Part shown: positions 16,866-26,501 of the stretch, in pieces | How positions within the stretch are numbered: the first letter of the stretch is position 1 | How the letters are laid out: each line of letters starts with the position of its first letter | Assembly (NCBI GenBank): GCA_947494035.1 | Contig: CANLTN010000001.1 | Span: 186,001-250,000 of the forward strand | Length of the DNA: 64,000 nucleotides | Reading direction: 5' to 3' | Source of the DNA: Pseudovibrio sp947494035 | GTDB taxonomy: Bacteria > Pseudomonadota > Alphaproteobacteria > Rhizobiales > Stappiaceae | Notes under the pieces: generated by a model | What the model was told of the DNA's origin: nothing | What the model saw: only the letters and a program-made list of their open reading frames with translations | Database searches by the model: none | Position numbers and translations under genes: made by a program

Positions 16866-18050
16866 ATGGATACACAACTTGAAAAACGCCTTAAAGATGA
16901 AGGCTACGATACAATCAATCCACTGCCAGAACAAACGCAGCCCCCGGAAAAACGTCGGAGACTTTCACCACTTAATGAGCGCCGTTGGAAGAACTTCAAA
17001 GCAAACAAACGCGGGTACTGGTCTCTCTGGATTTTTCTGATCCTGTTCGTCTTGGCAATGTTTGCAGAGTTCCTCACCAATGATCGCCCACTGCTGGTCT
17101 CCTATAAGGGAGAACTGCTAACGCCGATCTTTGTTGACTACCCGGAAGAAAAATTCGGCGGCTTTCTGGCAACAACGGATTATCGAGATCCGTTCATTCA
17201 GGATGAGATCAACGCTAACGGATGGATTATCTGGCCACCGGTCCGGTATTCCTACCAGACCGTGAACAACGAAATTCCCGTGCCAGCTCCAGCGCCACCA
17301 AGCTGGATGATGGACAAGGAGCAGCGCTGTGAGCGCTATGCAGATGGGGTGAATGACCCGAACTGCACAATCGGCAACTGGAACTGGCTTGGCACGGACG
17401 ATCAGGGACGTGATGTTCTGGCCCGTCTTGTCTACGGCTTCAGAATCTCCGTACTCTTTGGCTTGGCCCTTACGCTCGCATCCTCTGTCATCGGCATTGG
17501 TGCCGGTGCTGTACAGGGCTTTTATGGCGGTTGGGTAGATCTGGGCTTCCAGCGCTTCATTGAAATCTGGACAGCAATGCCAACGCTTTACCTCATATTG
17601 ATCATCTCATCGGTGCTGGCACCCGGTTTCTGGATACTGTTCTCGATCCTGCTCGCCTTCTCGTGGGTTGCTTTGGTGGGCGTGGTGCGTGCTGAATTCC
17701 TTCGGGGCCGAAACTTTGAGTACATCTCGGCAGCACGTGCGCTGGGCGTATCCAGCGGTACAATCATGCGCCGCCACCTGCTTCCAAACGCAATGGTCGC
17801 AACGCTTACCTTTATGCCGTTTATCCTGAATGGCTCGATCTCGACACTGACCGCACTGGACTTCCTTGGCTTTGGCTTGCCTCCAGGGTCTGCTTCGCTG
17901 GGCGAACTGCTTAAGCAGGGCAAGAACAACCTTCAGGCTCCGTGGCTTGGCATAACAGGGTTCCTTACCCTGTCCATCATGCTTAGCTTGTTGATCTTCA
18001 TTGGTGAATCGGTTCGCGACGCCTTTGATCCACGCAAGACAATGAGTTGA
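16866..18050 (+). CDS. yejE: peptide ABC transporter permease (YejE type)
   Basis: Second permease (394 residues). It has a charged cytoplasmic N-terminus with RRLSPLNERRWKNFKANKRGYWSLWIF, one span, a large periplasmic loop (about residues 75-175) and five further spans. The coupling loop reads YISAARALGVSSGTIMRRHLLPNAM near residue 285. I chose ATG at 16866, 10 bases after GGAGG; an upstream TTG overlapping the yejB stop is too close to that site. The last codons run close to yejF, so translation is probably coupled. Confidence 0.93.
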   Translation: MDTQLEKRLKDEGYDTINPLPEQTQPPEKRRRLSPLNERRWKNFKANKRGYWSLWIFLILFVLAMFAEFLTNDRPLLVSYKGELLTPIFVDYPEEKFGGFLATTDYRDPFIQDEINANGWIIWPPVRYSYQTVNNEIPVPAPAPPSWMMDKEQRCERYADGVNDPNCTIGNWNWLGTDDQGRDVLARLVYGFRISVLFGLALTLASSVIGIGAGAVQGFYGGWVDLGFQRFIEIWTAMPTLYLILIISSVLAPGFWILFSILLAFSWVALVGVVRAEFLRGRNFEYISAARALGVSSGTIMRRHLLPNAMVATLTFMPFILNGSISTLTALDFLGFGLPPGSASLGELLKQGKNNLQAPWLGITGFLTLSIMLSLLIFIGESVRDAFDPRKTMS

Positions 18051-18067
18051 AGAAGGGGGGATCGCAT

Positions 18068-19699
18068 ATGACTGATAATCAAACGCTCCTCTCAGTTGAG
18101 GACCTTTCCGTCGCCTTCCGTCAGGAAGAAAAGGATAATCTCGCTGTTGACCAGATCTCCTTTGAAATCAAAAAGGGAGAGACAGTCGCATTGGTCGGAG
18201 AGAGCGGCTCGGGCAAATCCGTCACAGCCCTTTCAGTGCTCAAGCTCCTGCCATATCCTGCTGCCAGTCACCCATCAGGCAAGATTGTCTATCAGGGTGA
18301 AGATCTGATTGCAGCGACAGAGAGTGAAATGCGACAGGTCCGTGGCAACAAGATCTCCATGATCTTTCAGGAGCCAATGAGCTCCCTGAACCCGCTGCAC
18401 ACCATCGAGCAGCAGGTTGCCGAAGTCCTGAAAATCCACCGCGGTCTGGGCGAAACCAATGCCAGAAAGCGCGTGCTGGAACTGCTCAATCAAGTCGGTA
18501 TTCCCAATCCGGAAGAACGCCTGAAGTCATATCCGCACCAGCTGTCAGGCGGCCAGCGTCAGCGTGTCATGATCGCTATGGCTTTGGCAAATGAGCCAGA
18601 CTTGCTGATAGCCGATGAGCCAACTACAGCACTTGACGTGACCGTTCAGGCGCAAATCCTACAATTGCTGAAAGACCTGCAGAAGAGCACCGGCATGGCC
18701 ATGCTCTTCATCACGCACGATCTGGGCATCGTGCGCCGTATTTCTGACCGTGTCTGCGTGATGACGCAGGGCAAAATCGTTGAGCAGGGGGATACCGAAG
18801 ACATCTTCGTACGCCCACAGCATGCATATACCCAGCACCTGTTGGCAGCGGAGCCCAAAGGCCATCCACCCGCAAGCGATAGCAGCCAGCCGATTGTTGT
18901 CGAGGCGAAAAATCTTAAGGTCTGGTTCCCTGTCAAACGGGGCTTCCTACGCAAAACTGTCAGCCACATCAAAGCGGTTGACGGAATTGATGTAGCAGTC
19001 CGAGCGGGACAGACGCTTGGCATCGTAGGTGAAAGTGGCTCAGGTAAGACCACGCTGGGCCTTGCAATTCTGCGTATGATTTCCTCCAGTGGCCGGATTA
19101 GCTTCAACGGCACTGACATTCAGGCAAACTCCTGGAAACAGATGCGTCCCCTACGACGGGACATGCAGATTGTATTTCAGGACCCGTTCGGCTCCCTGTC
19201 ACCGCGCATGTCGGTTGCGGATATTGTAGGGGAGGGGCTCAAGATTCACATGCCTGACCTTTCCACTAAGGAGCGGGAGGCGAAGGTTGCCGCCGCGCTG
19301 GAAGAGGTGGGTCTGGATGCAGCCACACGGTTCCGTTATCCGCACGAATTCTCGGGCGGTCAGCGTCAGCGCATCTCCATTGCACGGGCAATGGTGCTGG
19401 AACCGAAGTTTGTGATGCTGGATGAACCAACGTCAGCCTTGGATATGAGCGTACAGGCACAGGTCGTAGACCTGCTCCGCGACCTGCAGACGGCACACGG
19501 CTTGGCCTATCTGTTCATCTCGCACGATCTCAAAGTCGTGCGAGCCCTCGCCAATGATGTTGTGGTCATGCAGCACGGCAAGGTGATGGAGTCAGGGACC
19601 TCAGATGAAGTCTTCGAAAATCCAAGAACAGAATACACCAAGGCCCTGATGGCTGCCGCCTTCCGCTTGGAAGCGATTGAAGGGGTTATCAGCACCTGA
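18068..19699 (+). CDS. yejF: peptide ABC transporter ATP-binding protein, fused tandem ATPases (YejF type)
   Basis: 543 residues holding two complete ABC ATPase domains. Domain 1: Walker A GESGSGKS, signature LSGGQRQR, Walker B LLIADEPT, switch ITHD. Domain 2: Walker A GESGSGKT near residue 325, signature FSGGQRQR, Walker B VMLDEPTSALD and ISHD. All key residues are intact. I chose ATG at 18068 with GGGGGGA 6 bases upstream; the overlapping TTG at 18047 is less likely. It energises the YejB/YejE pore and closes the operon. Confidence 0.95.
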   Translation: MTDNQTLLSVEDLSVAFRQEEKDNLAVDQISFEIKKGETVALVGESGSGKSVTALSVLKLLPYPAASHPSGKIVYQGEDLIAATESEMRQVRGNKISMIFQEPMSSLNPLHTIEQQVAEVLKIHRGLGETNARKRVLELLNQVGIPNPEERLKSYPHQLSGGQRQRVMIAMALANEPDLLIADEPTTALDVTVQAQILQLLKDLQKSTGMAMLFITHDLGIVRRISDRVCVMTQGKIVEQGDTEDIFVRPQHAYTQHLLAAEPKGHPPASDSSQPIVVEAKNLKVWFPVKRGFLRKTVSHIKAVDGIDVAVRAGQTLGIVGESGSGKTTLGLAILRMISSSGRISFNGTDIQANSWKQMRPLRRDMQIVFQDPFGSLSPRMSVADIVGEGLKIHMPDLSTKEREAKVAAALEEVGLDAATRFRYPHEFSGGQRQRISIARAMVLEPKFVMLDEPTSALDMSVQAQVVDLLRDLQTAHGLAYLFISHDLKVVRALANDVVVMQHGKVMESGTSDEVFENPRTEYTKALMAAAFRLEAIEGVIST

Positions 19700-19741
19700 T
19701 GCTCTGAGTTTGCGTCTTTACGAAGGACCAAGATGACACAA

Positions 19742-19769
19742 AACCATGGCCGCGCACTCGGCCATGGTT
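19742..19769. terminator. hairpin between yejF and the convergent ICMT-like gene
   Basis: Perfect 11-bp stem AACCATGGCCG / CGGCCATGGTT with a CGCACT loop. A short T-run follows only on the minus strand (GGTTTTG), so it may terminate both directions weakly. Confidence 0.6.
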
Positions 19770-19849
19770 ATGATAAATAGAATACGGGACTGAGGGACTA
19801 AACTCCTAGCACAATATCTCTTCTGCTAGCTGATCTGGCATGCATCGCT

Positions 19850-20314
19850 CTATATCCACCGGCGTACACGTGCCTTGTAGGCGAGGTATTCTTTACCAAA
19901 GTTCTCTTCCAGAATTTCCTCTTCAGGTTTGATCTGGAATTCTGTGATGTAAACCGCGAAGCCAAATGCAATCAGGATGGCAAGCAGGTTTCCCAGAAAC
20001 AGAGCCCAGCCGATCAGGATGATCTGCAAGCCAAGATACATCGGATTGCGCGTCTTGGAATAAATCCCGCTAGAAACAACCGCACTTGTTTCCTCAGGAT
20101 GAAATGGATTTATGGTTGTACGAGCCCTGCGAAACTCGAAGAAGCCGGTGAACGAAAAGTACCCGCCCGCTCCAATTCCGATCACAAGAAAAGCAGTCTC
20201 TGCGCCACGCAGGTTGAAGTTACCTGGCAAGATCCAGGCGATCAGCCAGATGAGGACCGCAAAGCAAACGAAAACAACGGGCGGTGGGACCCTGAGTTTC
20301 AAATTTTCCATCAT
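19850..20314 (-). CDS. isoprenylcysteine carboxyl methyltransferase-like membrane protein
   Basis: 154 residues with about four membrane spans and the ICMT/PEMT-type C-terminal signature: GIYSKTRNPMYLGLQIILIGWAL then EEEILEENFGKEYLAYKARVRRWI. Bacterial members are presumed SAM-dependent methyltransferases of small molecules or lipids; the substrate is unknown. I chose the first of two adjacent ATGs (20314); the open frame reaches a TTG overlapping the stop of the upstream LysE-family gene. The two genes are probably co-transcribed. Confidence 0.75.
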   Translation of the reverse strand: MMENLKLRVPPPVVFVCFAVLIWLIAWILPGNFNLRGAETAFLVIGIGAGGYFSFTGFFEFRRARTTINPFHPEETSAVVSSGIYSKTRNPMYLGLQIILIGWALFLGNLLAILIAFGFAVYITEFQIKPEEEILEENFGKEYLAYKARVRRWI

Positions 20315-20355
20315 GTTCCCGTAGTCTGTTTCATCGAGAATTGCGCCTGTGCTGA

Positions 20356-20967
20356 TCAACTCTCGGAAAGCGCGAGCTTAACACCAAGAGCGCCAAACGT
20401 AGCTGCAAATCCCCGTTTGAGCCAAGCCATGACATTTGGGCGGTTGATCACATAATCACGAGCCAAAGAAGCCATGGCTCCATACCCTATGAAGACAACG
20501 AAAGTGAGAACCATAAAAACGAAAGCATGGAAGAACAGCGTGGAAGTTGCATTCTCACTGGCCGGGGAGACAAACTGAGGCAGGAACGCAAGGAAAAACA
20601 ACGAGAGCTTTGGGTTGAGCACATTGAGAAGAGCACCATCGAGCGCGGTGCGAGACAAAGTTCTCGCGCGCTTCTCACTGCTAACTTCCAATGCACCACC
20701 GCTGCGCAGAATGCTCCAGGACATGTAAAGCAGATAAGCAACACCCAGATATTTGAGGATCTGAAAGGCGAGGGCGCTGCTGTGGAATATTGCAGCCACA
20801 CCAATAATGCTCGCCAGCGCTGCGGGAATAATTCCTAGCGTACATCCAAACGCAGCCGCCACACTCGGCTTCAACCCTTTCCCGAGACCAACCGCAATTG
20901 TGTAAAGCACACCGGTGCCGGGCAGCAAAATAACAATGATGGAAGTCAGGAGATACTCAAGTGTCAT
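20356..20967 (-). CDS. LysE/RhtB family exporter
   Basis: 203-residue inner-membrane protein with about five to six spans. The family features are LPGTGVLYTIAVGLGKGLKPS near residue 15, LKYLGVAYLLYMSW near 70 and GALLNVLNPKLSLFFLAFLPQF near 110. These proteins export amino acids or related metabolites; the substrate cannot be read from sequence. ATG start. A second LysE-family gene lies at 27618. Confidence 0.88.
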   Translation of the reverse strand: MTLEYLLTSIIVILLPGTGVLYTIAVGLGKGLKPSVAAAFGCTLGIIPAALASIIGVAAIFHSSALAFQILKYLGVAYLLYMSWSILRSGGALEVSSEKRARTLSRTALDGALLNVLNPKLSLFFLAFLPQFVSPASENATSTLFFHAFVFMVLTFVVFIGYGAMASLARDYVINRPNVMAWLKRGFAATFGALGVKLALSES

Positions 20968-21114
20968 GGCAGGACCCGCAATTGGATAAGCTGGAAACTC
21001 AAAAGTCCAGTCTACCTGATCGCACTGCGCTGTCCAGTGAACCTGTAGAAACTACCGAAGAGGAGGGGAGGAGAGGAAAGGCGATAACCGCCTTTCCAGA
21101 TCGTTCAGGCTAGC

Positions 21115-22668
21115 TTAGTCCAGCTCATGTTCCTTGCCAGCAATGGCTGCCGCAAACTCTTTGGCGGAAAACGGTTCAAGGTCTTCAACCCCTTCGCCAA
21201 CGCCGATAAAGTGCACGGGCATACCGTATTTGCGGGCGATGGCCACCAGAATGCCGCCGCGAGCCGTACCGTCCAGCTTGGTCATCACAAGGCCGGTCAC
21301 ACCAGCGACCTTGCCAAAGATTTCGACCTGAGACAGCGCATTCTGGCCGGTGGTCGCATCAAGGGTCAACAGCGTGGTGTGCGGTGCATCCGGAACACGC
21401 TTGCGGATCACGCGGATGATCTTCTCAAGCTCATCCATCAGTTCCGCTCTGTTCTGCAGGCGTCCGGCGGTGTCGATCAACAACACATCTGTTCCGTTGC
21501 TAAGCGCGGCATCAACTGCATCATAAGCAAGACCTGCAGCATCAGCGCCCGTATCTCGTGCAACTACTTCAGCACCTGTGCGCTCACCCCAGATTTTCAA
21601 CTGCTCAACGGCTGCGGCACGGAATGTGTCACCTGCTGCGAGCATTACCTTCTTGCCCTGCGCATGAAGCAGGGAAGACAGCTTGCCGATTGTGGTGGTT
21701 TTGCCTGTACCGTTCACACCCACCATCAGCACGATGTGGGGCTTGTATTCAGTGTTCAGGTCAAGGGGCTTGGCAACAGGTTCAAGAACTTTCTCGATTT
21801 CCTCTGCAAGGATAGTACGCACTTCCTCGCCGGAGATTTCCTTGTCATAGCGCCCATCAGAAACACGGTCGGTAATCGCAATGGCTGTATCAATGCCAAG
21901 GTCTGCCTGAATGAGAATATCTTCCAGCTCTTCAAGTGTGTCCGCATCCAACTTGCGCTTGGTGAAGATCGAGCTAATACCCTCGGTCAGTGCGCTGGAA
22001 GAGCGCGACAAACCGGCCTTAAGACGCTGGAACCAGCTTTTCTTTACCGGAGCATCGTCTCCAGGCTCCTCAACTCGCTGAGTTTCTCGAGCTTCTCCAA
22101 CTTCCTCAGCTTCTTGAGGTCCTCTGGCTTCTTCGGCTTGTTGAGCCTCTCCAGTTTCCTCTGTTCGCTGTATCTCTCGATCTTCTCGAGTTTCTTCAAC
22201 TTCTTCAGGTTCTTGAGTTTCTTCAGCTGCTCCGGATGTTCCGTGGTCTTGAACACCTTCAGCGCTTCTGTCTTCTTCTGTTGCTTGCGGTGTGCCAGAT
22301 GCTTCAGGGCTCTCAGGCGTGACAACGGGTCGTCCATCGGCAATGTCCTCAGCCAGACCTTCGGTATCCAGATAAGCAGTCTCTTCGAGCGCTTTCGTCT
22401 CAGCCTCACTCAAATCATGAGGCTTGTGAGAAGCTTCCTCTTCGGTCGCTGTGGGGACCTCTGGATTCTCCAGATCAAGAGTTTCATCTGCAATGAATTC
22501 AGCTGTTTCTTCAAGGCCTTCAACAGGGTCAAGCGGAGCGGACTGGAGGCTTTCAAGAGACTCACGCAGCTCTGCACTTTCAGGTGCTTTTTGCTCCTGC
22601 TCGTCCTTTGTTTCTTCTGAGGAGCCGCCAAACAGGCGACTGAAAAAACCGCGCTTCTTTTCGCTCAT
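21115..22668 (-). CDS. ftsY: signal recognition particle receptor FtsY
   Basis: SRP-receptor GTPase that docks ribosome-nascent-chain complexes at the membrane. The 517 residues start with a short basic amphipathic segment (KKRGFFSRLFGG), then a very acidic, repetitive A domain to about residue 205 (many EE, ETQ, EEV units), then the N domain (WFQRLKAGLSRSSSALTEGI) and G domain. The G motifs are intact: GVNGTGKTTTIGKL, DTAGR, TKLDGTARGG. It acts with the 4.5S RNA encoded at 60193. mtaB and dapF lie directly upstream on the same strand, the usual alphaproteobacterial order. Confidence 0.97.
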   Translation of the reverse strand: MSEKKRGFFSRLFGGSSEETKDEQEQKAPESAELRESLESLQSAPLDPVEGLEETAEFIADETLDLENPEVPTATEEEASHKPHDLSEAETKALEETAYLDTEGLAEDIADGRPVVTPESPEASGTPQATEEDRSAEGVQDHGTSGAAEETQEPEEVEETREDREIQRTEETGEAQQAEEARGPQEAEEVGEARETQRVEEPGDDAPVKKSWFQRLKAGLSRSSSALTEGISSIFTKRKLDADTLEELEDILIQADLGIDTAIAITDRVSDGRYDKEISGEEVRTILAEEIEKVLEPVAKPLDLNTEYKPHIVLMVGVNGTGKTTTIGKLSSLLHAQGKKVMLAAGDTFRAAAVEQLKIWGERTGAEVVARDTGADAAGLAYDAVDAALSNGTDVLLIDTAGRLQNRAELMDELEKIIRVIRKRVPDAPHTTLLTLDATTGQNALSQVEIFGKVAGVTGLVMTKLDGTARGGILVAIARKYGMPVHFIGVGEGVEDLEPFSAKEFAAAIAGKEHELD

Positions 22669-22698
22669 TCTGGAGTGATACCTTTGAAATGTATAAGC

Positions 22699-23967
22699 TT
22701 AAGCTGCTTTACCAATTGGTTCTGCAATCAGATGTCTCTCGGTATGCCCTGTAATACGTGCGGAGACAAGGCTTCCGGCGGTATTTGCATCCAGTTCAAC
22801 CTGCGTAAATTGCTCGGTGCGACCCAGCCCTTCACGCTCGATCAGAACTTCGCGTGTTTTGCCCACTTCGGCGCGCAGATGCGCAATCAAAGCTTCCTGC
22901 CCCTTGATACGAAGCCGCGCAGCGCGTTCCTTGATGATCTTACGATCAAGTTGCGGCATGCGGGCCGCCGGGGTGCCCGGACGTGGAGAGAACGGGAACA
23001 CATGCAAATGTGTCAGGCCGCACTCATCAACGATACGCAGGGTGTTCTCAAACATCTCGTCGGTCTCGGTCGGAAAACCTGCAATGATATCGGCGCCAAA
23101 CACCACATCCGGACGCATTTTGCGCACGTCCTCGCAAAACTGGATTGTGTCTTCACGCGAATGCCGACGCTTCATGCGCTTCAGGATCATGTTGTCGCCC
23201 GCCTGCAAAGACAGGTGCAAATGCGACATCAGGCGATGATCATGCGCGATCACATCCATCAGCTCTTCATCAGCTTCAATGCTGTCGATAGAAGAAAGGC
23301 GCAGGCGCTTGAGATCGGGAACCATCTTCAAAATCTTGGAACACAGCGTTCCAAGCTTCGGAGTTCCCGGCAGATCCGCCCCGTAGGAGGTGATATCAAC
23401 GCCGGTCAGAACAATCTCGCCATAACCGTTGTCGACAAGGCGTTTGATCTGGTCAATCACCACGCCCATCGGCACAGAACGTGAGTTCCCGCGGCCATAA
23501 GGGATGATGCAGAAGGTGCAGCGGTGGTCACACCCGTTCTGAACCTGAACAAACGCACGGGATCGCCCTTCCAGTCCGTCAATCAGGTGACCCGCAGTCT
23601 CGCGCACGCTCATGATGTCGTTTACGCGCACCTTCTCGGTCTCTTCAATGCCAAACTGGGCGACACGGCCATAAGAGGCGCGCTCCAGTTTCTCAGAGTT
23701 CCCGAGAACAAGATCCACTTCGCCCATCTCGGCAAAGGTCTCAGATTCCGTTTGCGCCGCGCAGCCTGTCACGATGATACGTGCATCAGGATTTTCACGG
23801 CGGGTCTTGCGGATGGTCTGTCGTGCCTGGCGGACAGCTTCGTTGGTCACGGCACATGTGTTGATCAGCACAGCATCCTTAAGGCCAGCGGCCTCTGCTT
23901 CGCGTTTCATCACTTCCGACTCGTATGCATTCAGTCGGCAGCCGAATGTCACAACATCAATGCTCAC
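22699..23967 (-). CDS. mtaB: tRNA t6A37 methylthiotransferase MtaB
   Basis: Radical-SAM enzyme that adds a methylthio group to t6A37 of tRNAs. 422 residues. The N-terminal UPF0004 domain has its three cluster cysteines (FGCRLNAYES, NTCAVTNEA, VTGCAAQ). The radical-SAM cluster motif is GCDHRCTFCIIPYGRG near residue 143. The C-terminal TRAM-like region follows. It starts with GTG that overlaps the dapF stop by four bases (GTGA), indicating translational coupling. It is distinguished from MiaB by overall pattern. Confidence 0.93.
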   Translation of the reverse strand: MSIDVVTFGCRLNAYESEVMKREAEAAGLKDAVLINTCAVTNEAVRQARQTIRKTRRENPDARIIVTGCAAQTESETFAEMGEVDLVLGNSEKLERASYGRVAQFGIEETEKVRVNDIMSVRETAGHLIDGLEGRSRAFVQVQNGCDHRCTFCIIPYGRGNSRSVPMGVVIDQIKRLVDNGYGEIVLTGVDITSYGADLPGTPKLGTLCSKILKMVPDLKRLRLSSIDSIEADEELMDVIAHDHRLMSHLHLSLQAGDNMILKRMKRRHSREDTIQFCEDVRKMRPDVVFGADIIAGFPTETDEMFENTLRIVDECGLTHLHVFPFSPRPGTPAARMPQLDRKIIKERAARLRIKGQEALIAHLRAEVGKTREVLIEREGLGRTEQFTQVELDANTAGSLVSARITGHTERHLIAEPIGKAA

Positions 23968-24869
23968 TTCGTAGGCTCCATTGCCGCGTCCCCCGAAGCG
24001 GTCTTTGTGTAGGTGAGGGTGTCGAGATTAAGCTCGCCCTCGAATTCAATTGCGGTTTCACCGGTCATGATGATGTGGTCATTGTCCTCACGCCACTCAA
24101 TACCCAGCGGTCCTCCCGGCAGATGGACAGTGCACTTGCGGGCGCTCCGGCCAGTGCGTGCTGCAGCAACACCTGTTGCGCAGGCAGCAGTACCACAGGC
24201 TCGCGTCAAGCCAACACCGCGTTCCCAGACCTTCAGGCGGATCTCGTTTTCGCCAATGATCTGAGCAAGAGAGATATTCGCCTTCTCGGGGAATATCGGG
24301 TGACACTCCAGCAATGGTCCAAATCGCTCAAGGTCGTAGGCTTCAATATCATCCACCCAGAAAATAGCATGCGGATTACCAACGTTCACAACACTTGGTG
24401 AGTGCAGCACTGGCTCATCAATCGGCCCGACCTGCAATTCAATAGCGCGCGTGTCAGCAAACTCTTCTGCAAGTGGGATCTGATCCCACTCAAAACGGGG
24501 CACACCCATATCAACGCTCACAAGAGTCTCGGTGTCAGATGCGTGCGCAATCAGCAAACCGGCGTTGGTCTGAATGGAAACACTCCGCGTACCCGCTTCA
24601 TGCATAAGCAGGCGACCAATGCAGCGCGTTGCGTTGCCGCAAGCATCTACTTCGCTACCATCCCGATTATGGATGCGCATAAAGGCGTAAGCGCTGGAGT
24701 TTGTTGGTTCGACCGTGATCATCTGGTCAAAGCCGACGCCCTTTTCACGGTCCCCGATAGCTGCGATTTGAGCCGGAGTTAAGACAATCTGTTTCTCGCG
24801 GCTGTCAAACACCACGAAATCGTTGCCAAGACCATTCATTTTCAAAAAGGGAACCAGCGTATCCGCCAT
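23964..24869 (-). CDS. dapF: diaminopimelate epimerase
   Basis: Converts LL-DAP to meso-DAP for lysine and peptidoglycan. 301 residues with two mirrored halves; the catalytic cysteines are in DACGNATRC near residue 76 and RACGTAACATG near 226. The N-terminus FLKMNGLGNDFVVFD is diagnostic. ATG start. The last 25 residues (after TLTYTK) extend past the usual end. First gene of the dapF-mtaB-ftsY group. Confidence 0.97.
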   Translation of the reverse strand: MADTLVPFLKMNGLGNDFVVFDSREKQIVLTPAQIAAIGDREKGVGFDQMITVEPTNSSAYAFMRIHNRDGSEVDACGNATRCIGRLLMHEAGTRSVSIQTNAGLLIAHASDTETLVSVDMGVPRFEWDQIPLAEEFADTRAIELQVGPIDEPVLHSPSVVNVGNPHAIFWVDDIEAYDLERFGPLLECHPIFPEKANISLAQIIGENEIRLKVWERGVGLTRACGTAACATGVAAARTGRSARKCTVHLPGGPLGIEWREDNDHIIMTGETAIEFEGELNLDTLTYTKTASGDAAMEPTK

Positions 24870-25020
24870 GAGCTTGCTTCCATTTATGCGTAATCCGTCA
24901 AGAAAGCACTATATGGAGTAAATTCCTTTAGATTACTAGGCAAAATGCAAGGAAAATCCTTGGTTCAGGGGATTGAGAGCCCTCTTTAAAGTCATCAAAT
25001 CAATTTTCCTCGGTTATGCA

Positions 25021-25593
25021 CTAATCCGCACAGACTTCCATCACATCGCCGGGTGCCATTTCTTTCAAGATCGCACGCATCACTTCCGGGTAAACGGCAA
25101 CACAGCCTTCCGTGGGCAAAAAGCCCTCACGGGCCACATGAAAGAAGATCGCACTGCCTTCCTCCGGAACCCGCGGATACATATTATAGTTCAGCACGAC
25201 AAGAATGTCGTAGAGGCGGTCCTCCCGCCACAACTCCTCATGGCTCCGCTTGAAGGGCAGGTCAACCGGGCGATTATACAGCGGGTCCCCTGAAGAATCA
25301 CACCAGCCATCCCTTGGAGAGAGTGGGGAAACGGGCAAATACGTCACCGGACATGATCCGCGGTCCGCCCGATAGTACACATTCAGCAGCTCAAAGCGCC
25401 CGATCGGCGTTGCACCGTCACCTTCGCGTTTCGTAAACGTCAAACCGGATCGTCCAAGCGCACACGCAAATGTTACCGCCCCCAGCGTGAGTGTACCTGA
25501 GTGAGGATCGTCACCTGCATGTCGCACAAACAGGGTCTTTTGGGTCTTTTTGAGCAACTTAGCGGGCGGTGTGGGCACTGCGAGAGGAAGCAT
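25021..25593 (-). CDS. L,D-transpeptidase (YkuD) family protein, no signal peptide
   Basis: 190 residues. The catalytic YkuD motif is present as IFFHVAREGFLPTEGCVAV near residue 148, with His and the nucleophile Cys in the expected spacing. The N-terminal part (GDGATPIGRFELL) is typical of the YkuD subgroup related to E. coli YafK or YcfS cores. There is no signal peptide, as is common in Rhizobiales members annotated as L,D-transpeptidase catalytic domain proteins, so its location and role in peptidoglycan crosslinking are uncertain. Confidence 0.85.
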   Translation of the reverse strand: MLPLAVPTPPAKLLKKTQKTLFVRHAGDDPHSGTLTLGAVTFACALGRSGLTFTKREGDGATPIGRFELLNVYYRADRGSCPVTYLPVSPLSPRDGWCDSSGDPLYNRPVDLPFKRSHEELWREDRLYDILVVLNYNMYPRVPEEGSAIFFHVAREGFLPTEGCVAVYPEVMRAILKEMAPGDVMEVCAD

Positions 25594-25792
25594 TTACAAA
25601 CCTGTTGTCCTGCGGAAAGTACCGGGAGAAACACTCCCAAATAAAGCGGGGGTCACTAACACGTGAAGTAGATTTTACGAAAAAAATCGAGATTTGCCAT
25701 GTTTTTACTCGCCTTTTTTTTAGCAACCCTTCATGTATTTATATAAGAAAAGTTTTAGGATTAGCGCCAAACTCCGGCGATTAGGTGAGAAA

Positions 25793-26476
25793 ATGACCGC
25801 ACGTAAAATTCTGCTTGTAGACGATGATAACGATCTGCGCGAAGCGCTCGTTGAGCAGCTGTCGCTTTATGATGAATTTCAAACCACTCAAGCGGATACG
25901 GCTGCCACTGGCATCAAAAAAGCAAAAGAAGATCATTTCGATCTTGTGCTGATGGATGTTGGCCTGCCGGACATCGATGGTCGTGAAGCTGTCAAGCTGC
26001 TGCGTAAGGCAGGCTTTGGCGCTCCGGTCATCATGCTCACCGGTCACGACACAGACAGCGACACCATCCTCGGTCTGGAAGCAGGCGCCAACGACTATGT
26101 CACCAAGCCATTCAAATTTGCCGTGCTTCTCGCCCGCATCCGCGCTCACCTGCGCCAGCACGAGCAAAGTGAAGACGCCGTCTTCTCAATTGGCCGCTAC
26201 TCCTTCCAGCCCGCTGCAAAGTCCATGCAGGACGAAAACGGCGGGAAGGTACGCTTGACCGAAAAAGAAACATCCATCCTCAAGTTCCTCTACCGCGCTG
26301 GCGAAAAGCCGGTGACGCGTGATGTTCTGTTGCACGAGGTTTGGGGTTACAACTCTGGCGTTACCACCCACACGCTGGAAACCCATATTTACCGTTTGCG
26401 CCAGAAAATCGAGCGTGATCCATCCAACGCGGAACTTCTGGTTACAGAAGCCGGTGGATATAAGCTTGTGCCTTGA
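25793..26476 (+). CDS. OmpR-family response regulator, CenR-like
   Basis: 227 residues: a receiver domain with the acidic pocket LLVDDDND and phospho-acceptor Asp55 (LVLMDVGLPD), switch Thr (MLTGHD) and Lys (VTKPFKF), then an OmpR/PhoB winged helix (RLTEKETSILKFLYRA, HTLETHIYRLRQKIE). The segment EQSEDAVFSIGRYSF and the C-terminal GGYKLVP resemble the conserved alphaproteobacterial CenR, an envelope regulator; that assignment is from memory. I chose ATG at 25793 with AGGTGAG upstream. No histidine kinase is adjacent. A cNMP-binding gene follows after 25 bp. Confidence 0.85.
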   Translation: MTARKILLVDDDNDLREALVEQLSLYDEFQTTQADTAATGIKKAKEDHFDLVLMDVGLPDIDGREAVKLLRKAGFGAPVIMLTGHDTDSDTILGLEAGANDYVTKPFKFAVLLARIRAHLRQHEQSEDAVFSIGRYSFQPAAKSMQDENGGKVRLTEKETSILKFLYRAGEKPVTRDVLLHEVWGYNSGVTTHTLETHIYRLRQKIERDPSNAELLVTEAGGYKLVP

Positions 26477-26501
26477 GGCATAAGCGGCTAATTCAAGATC
26501 T

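Noticed and set aside
21127..22620. 497-codon open frame on the plus strand opposite ftsY
   Set aside because: It is an antisense shadow of the ftsY codons, extended by the Glu-rich repeats; its product is a Phe/Leu/Ser/Cys-rich string without domains or a ribosome binding site.
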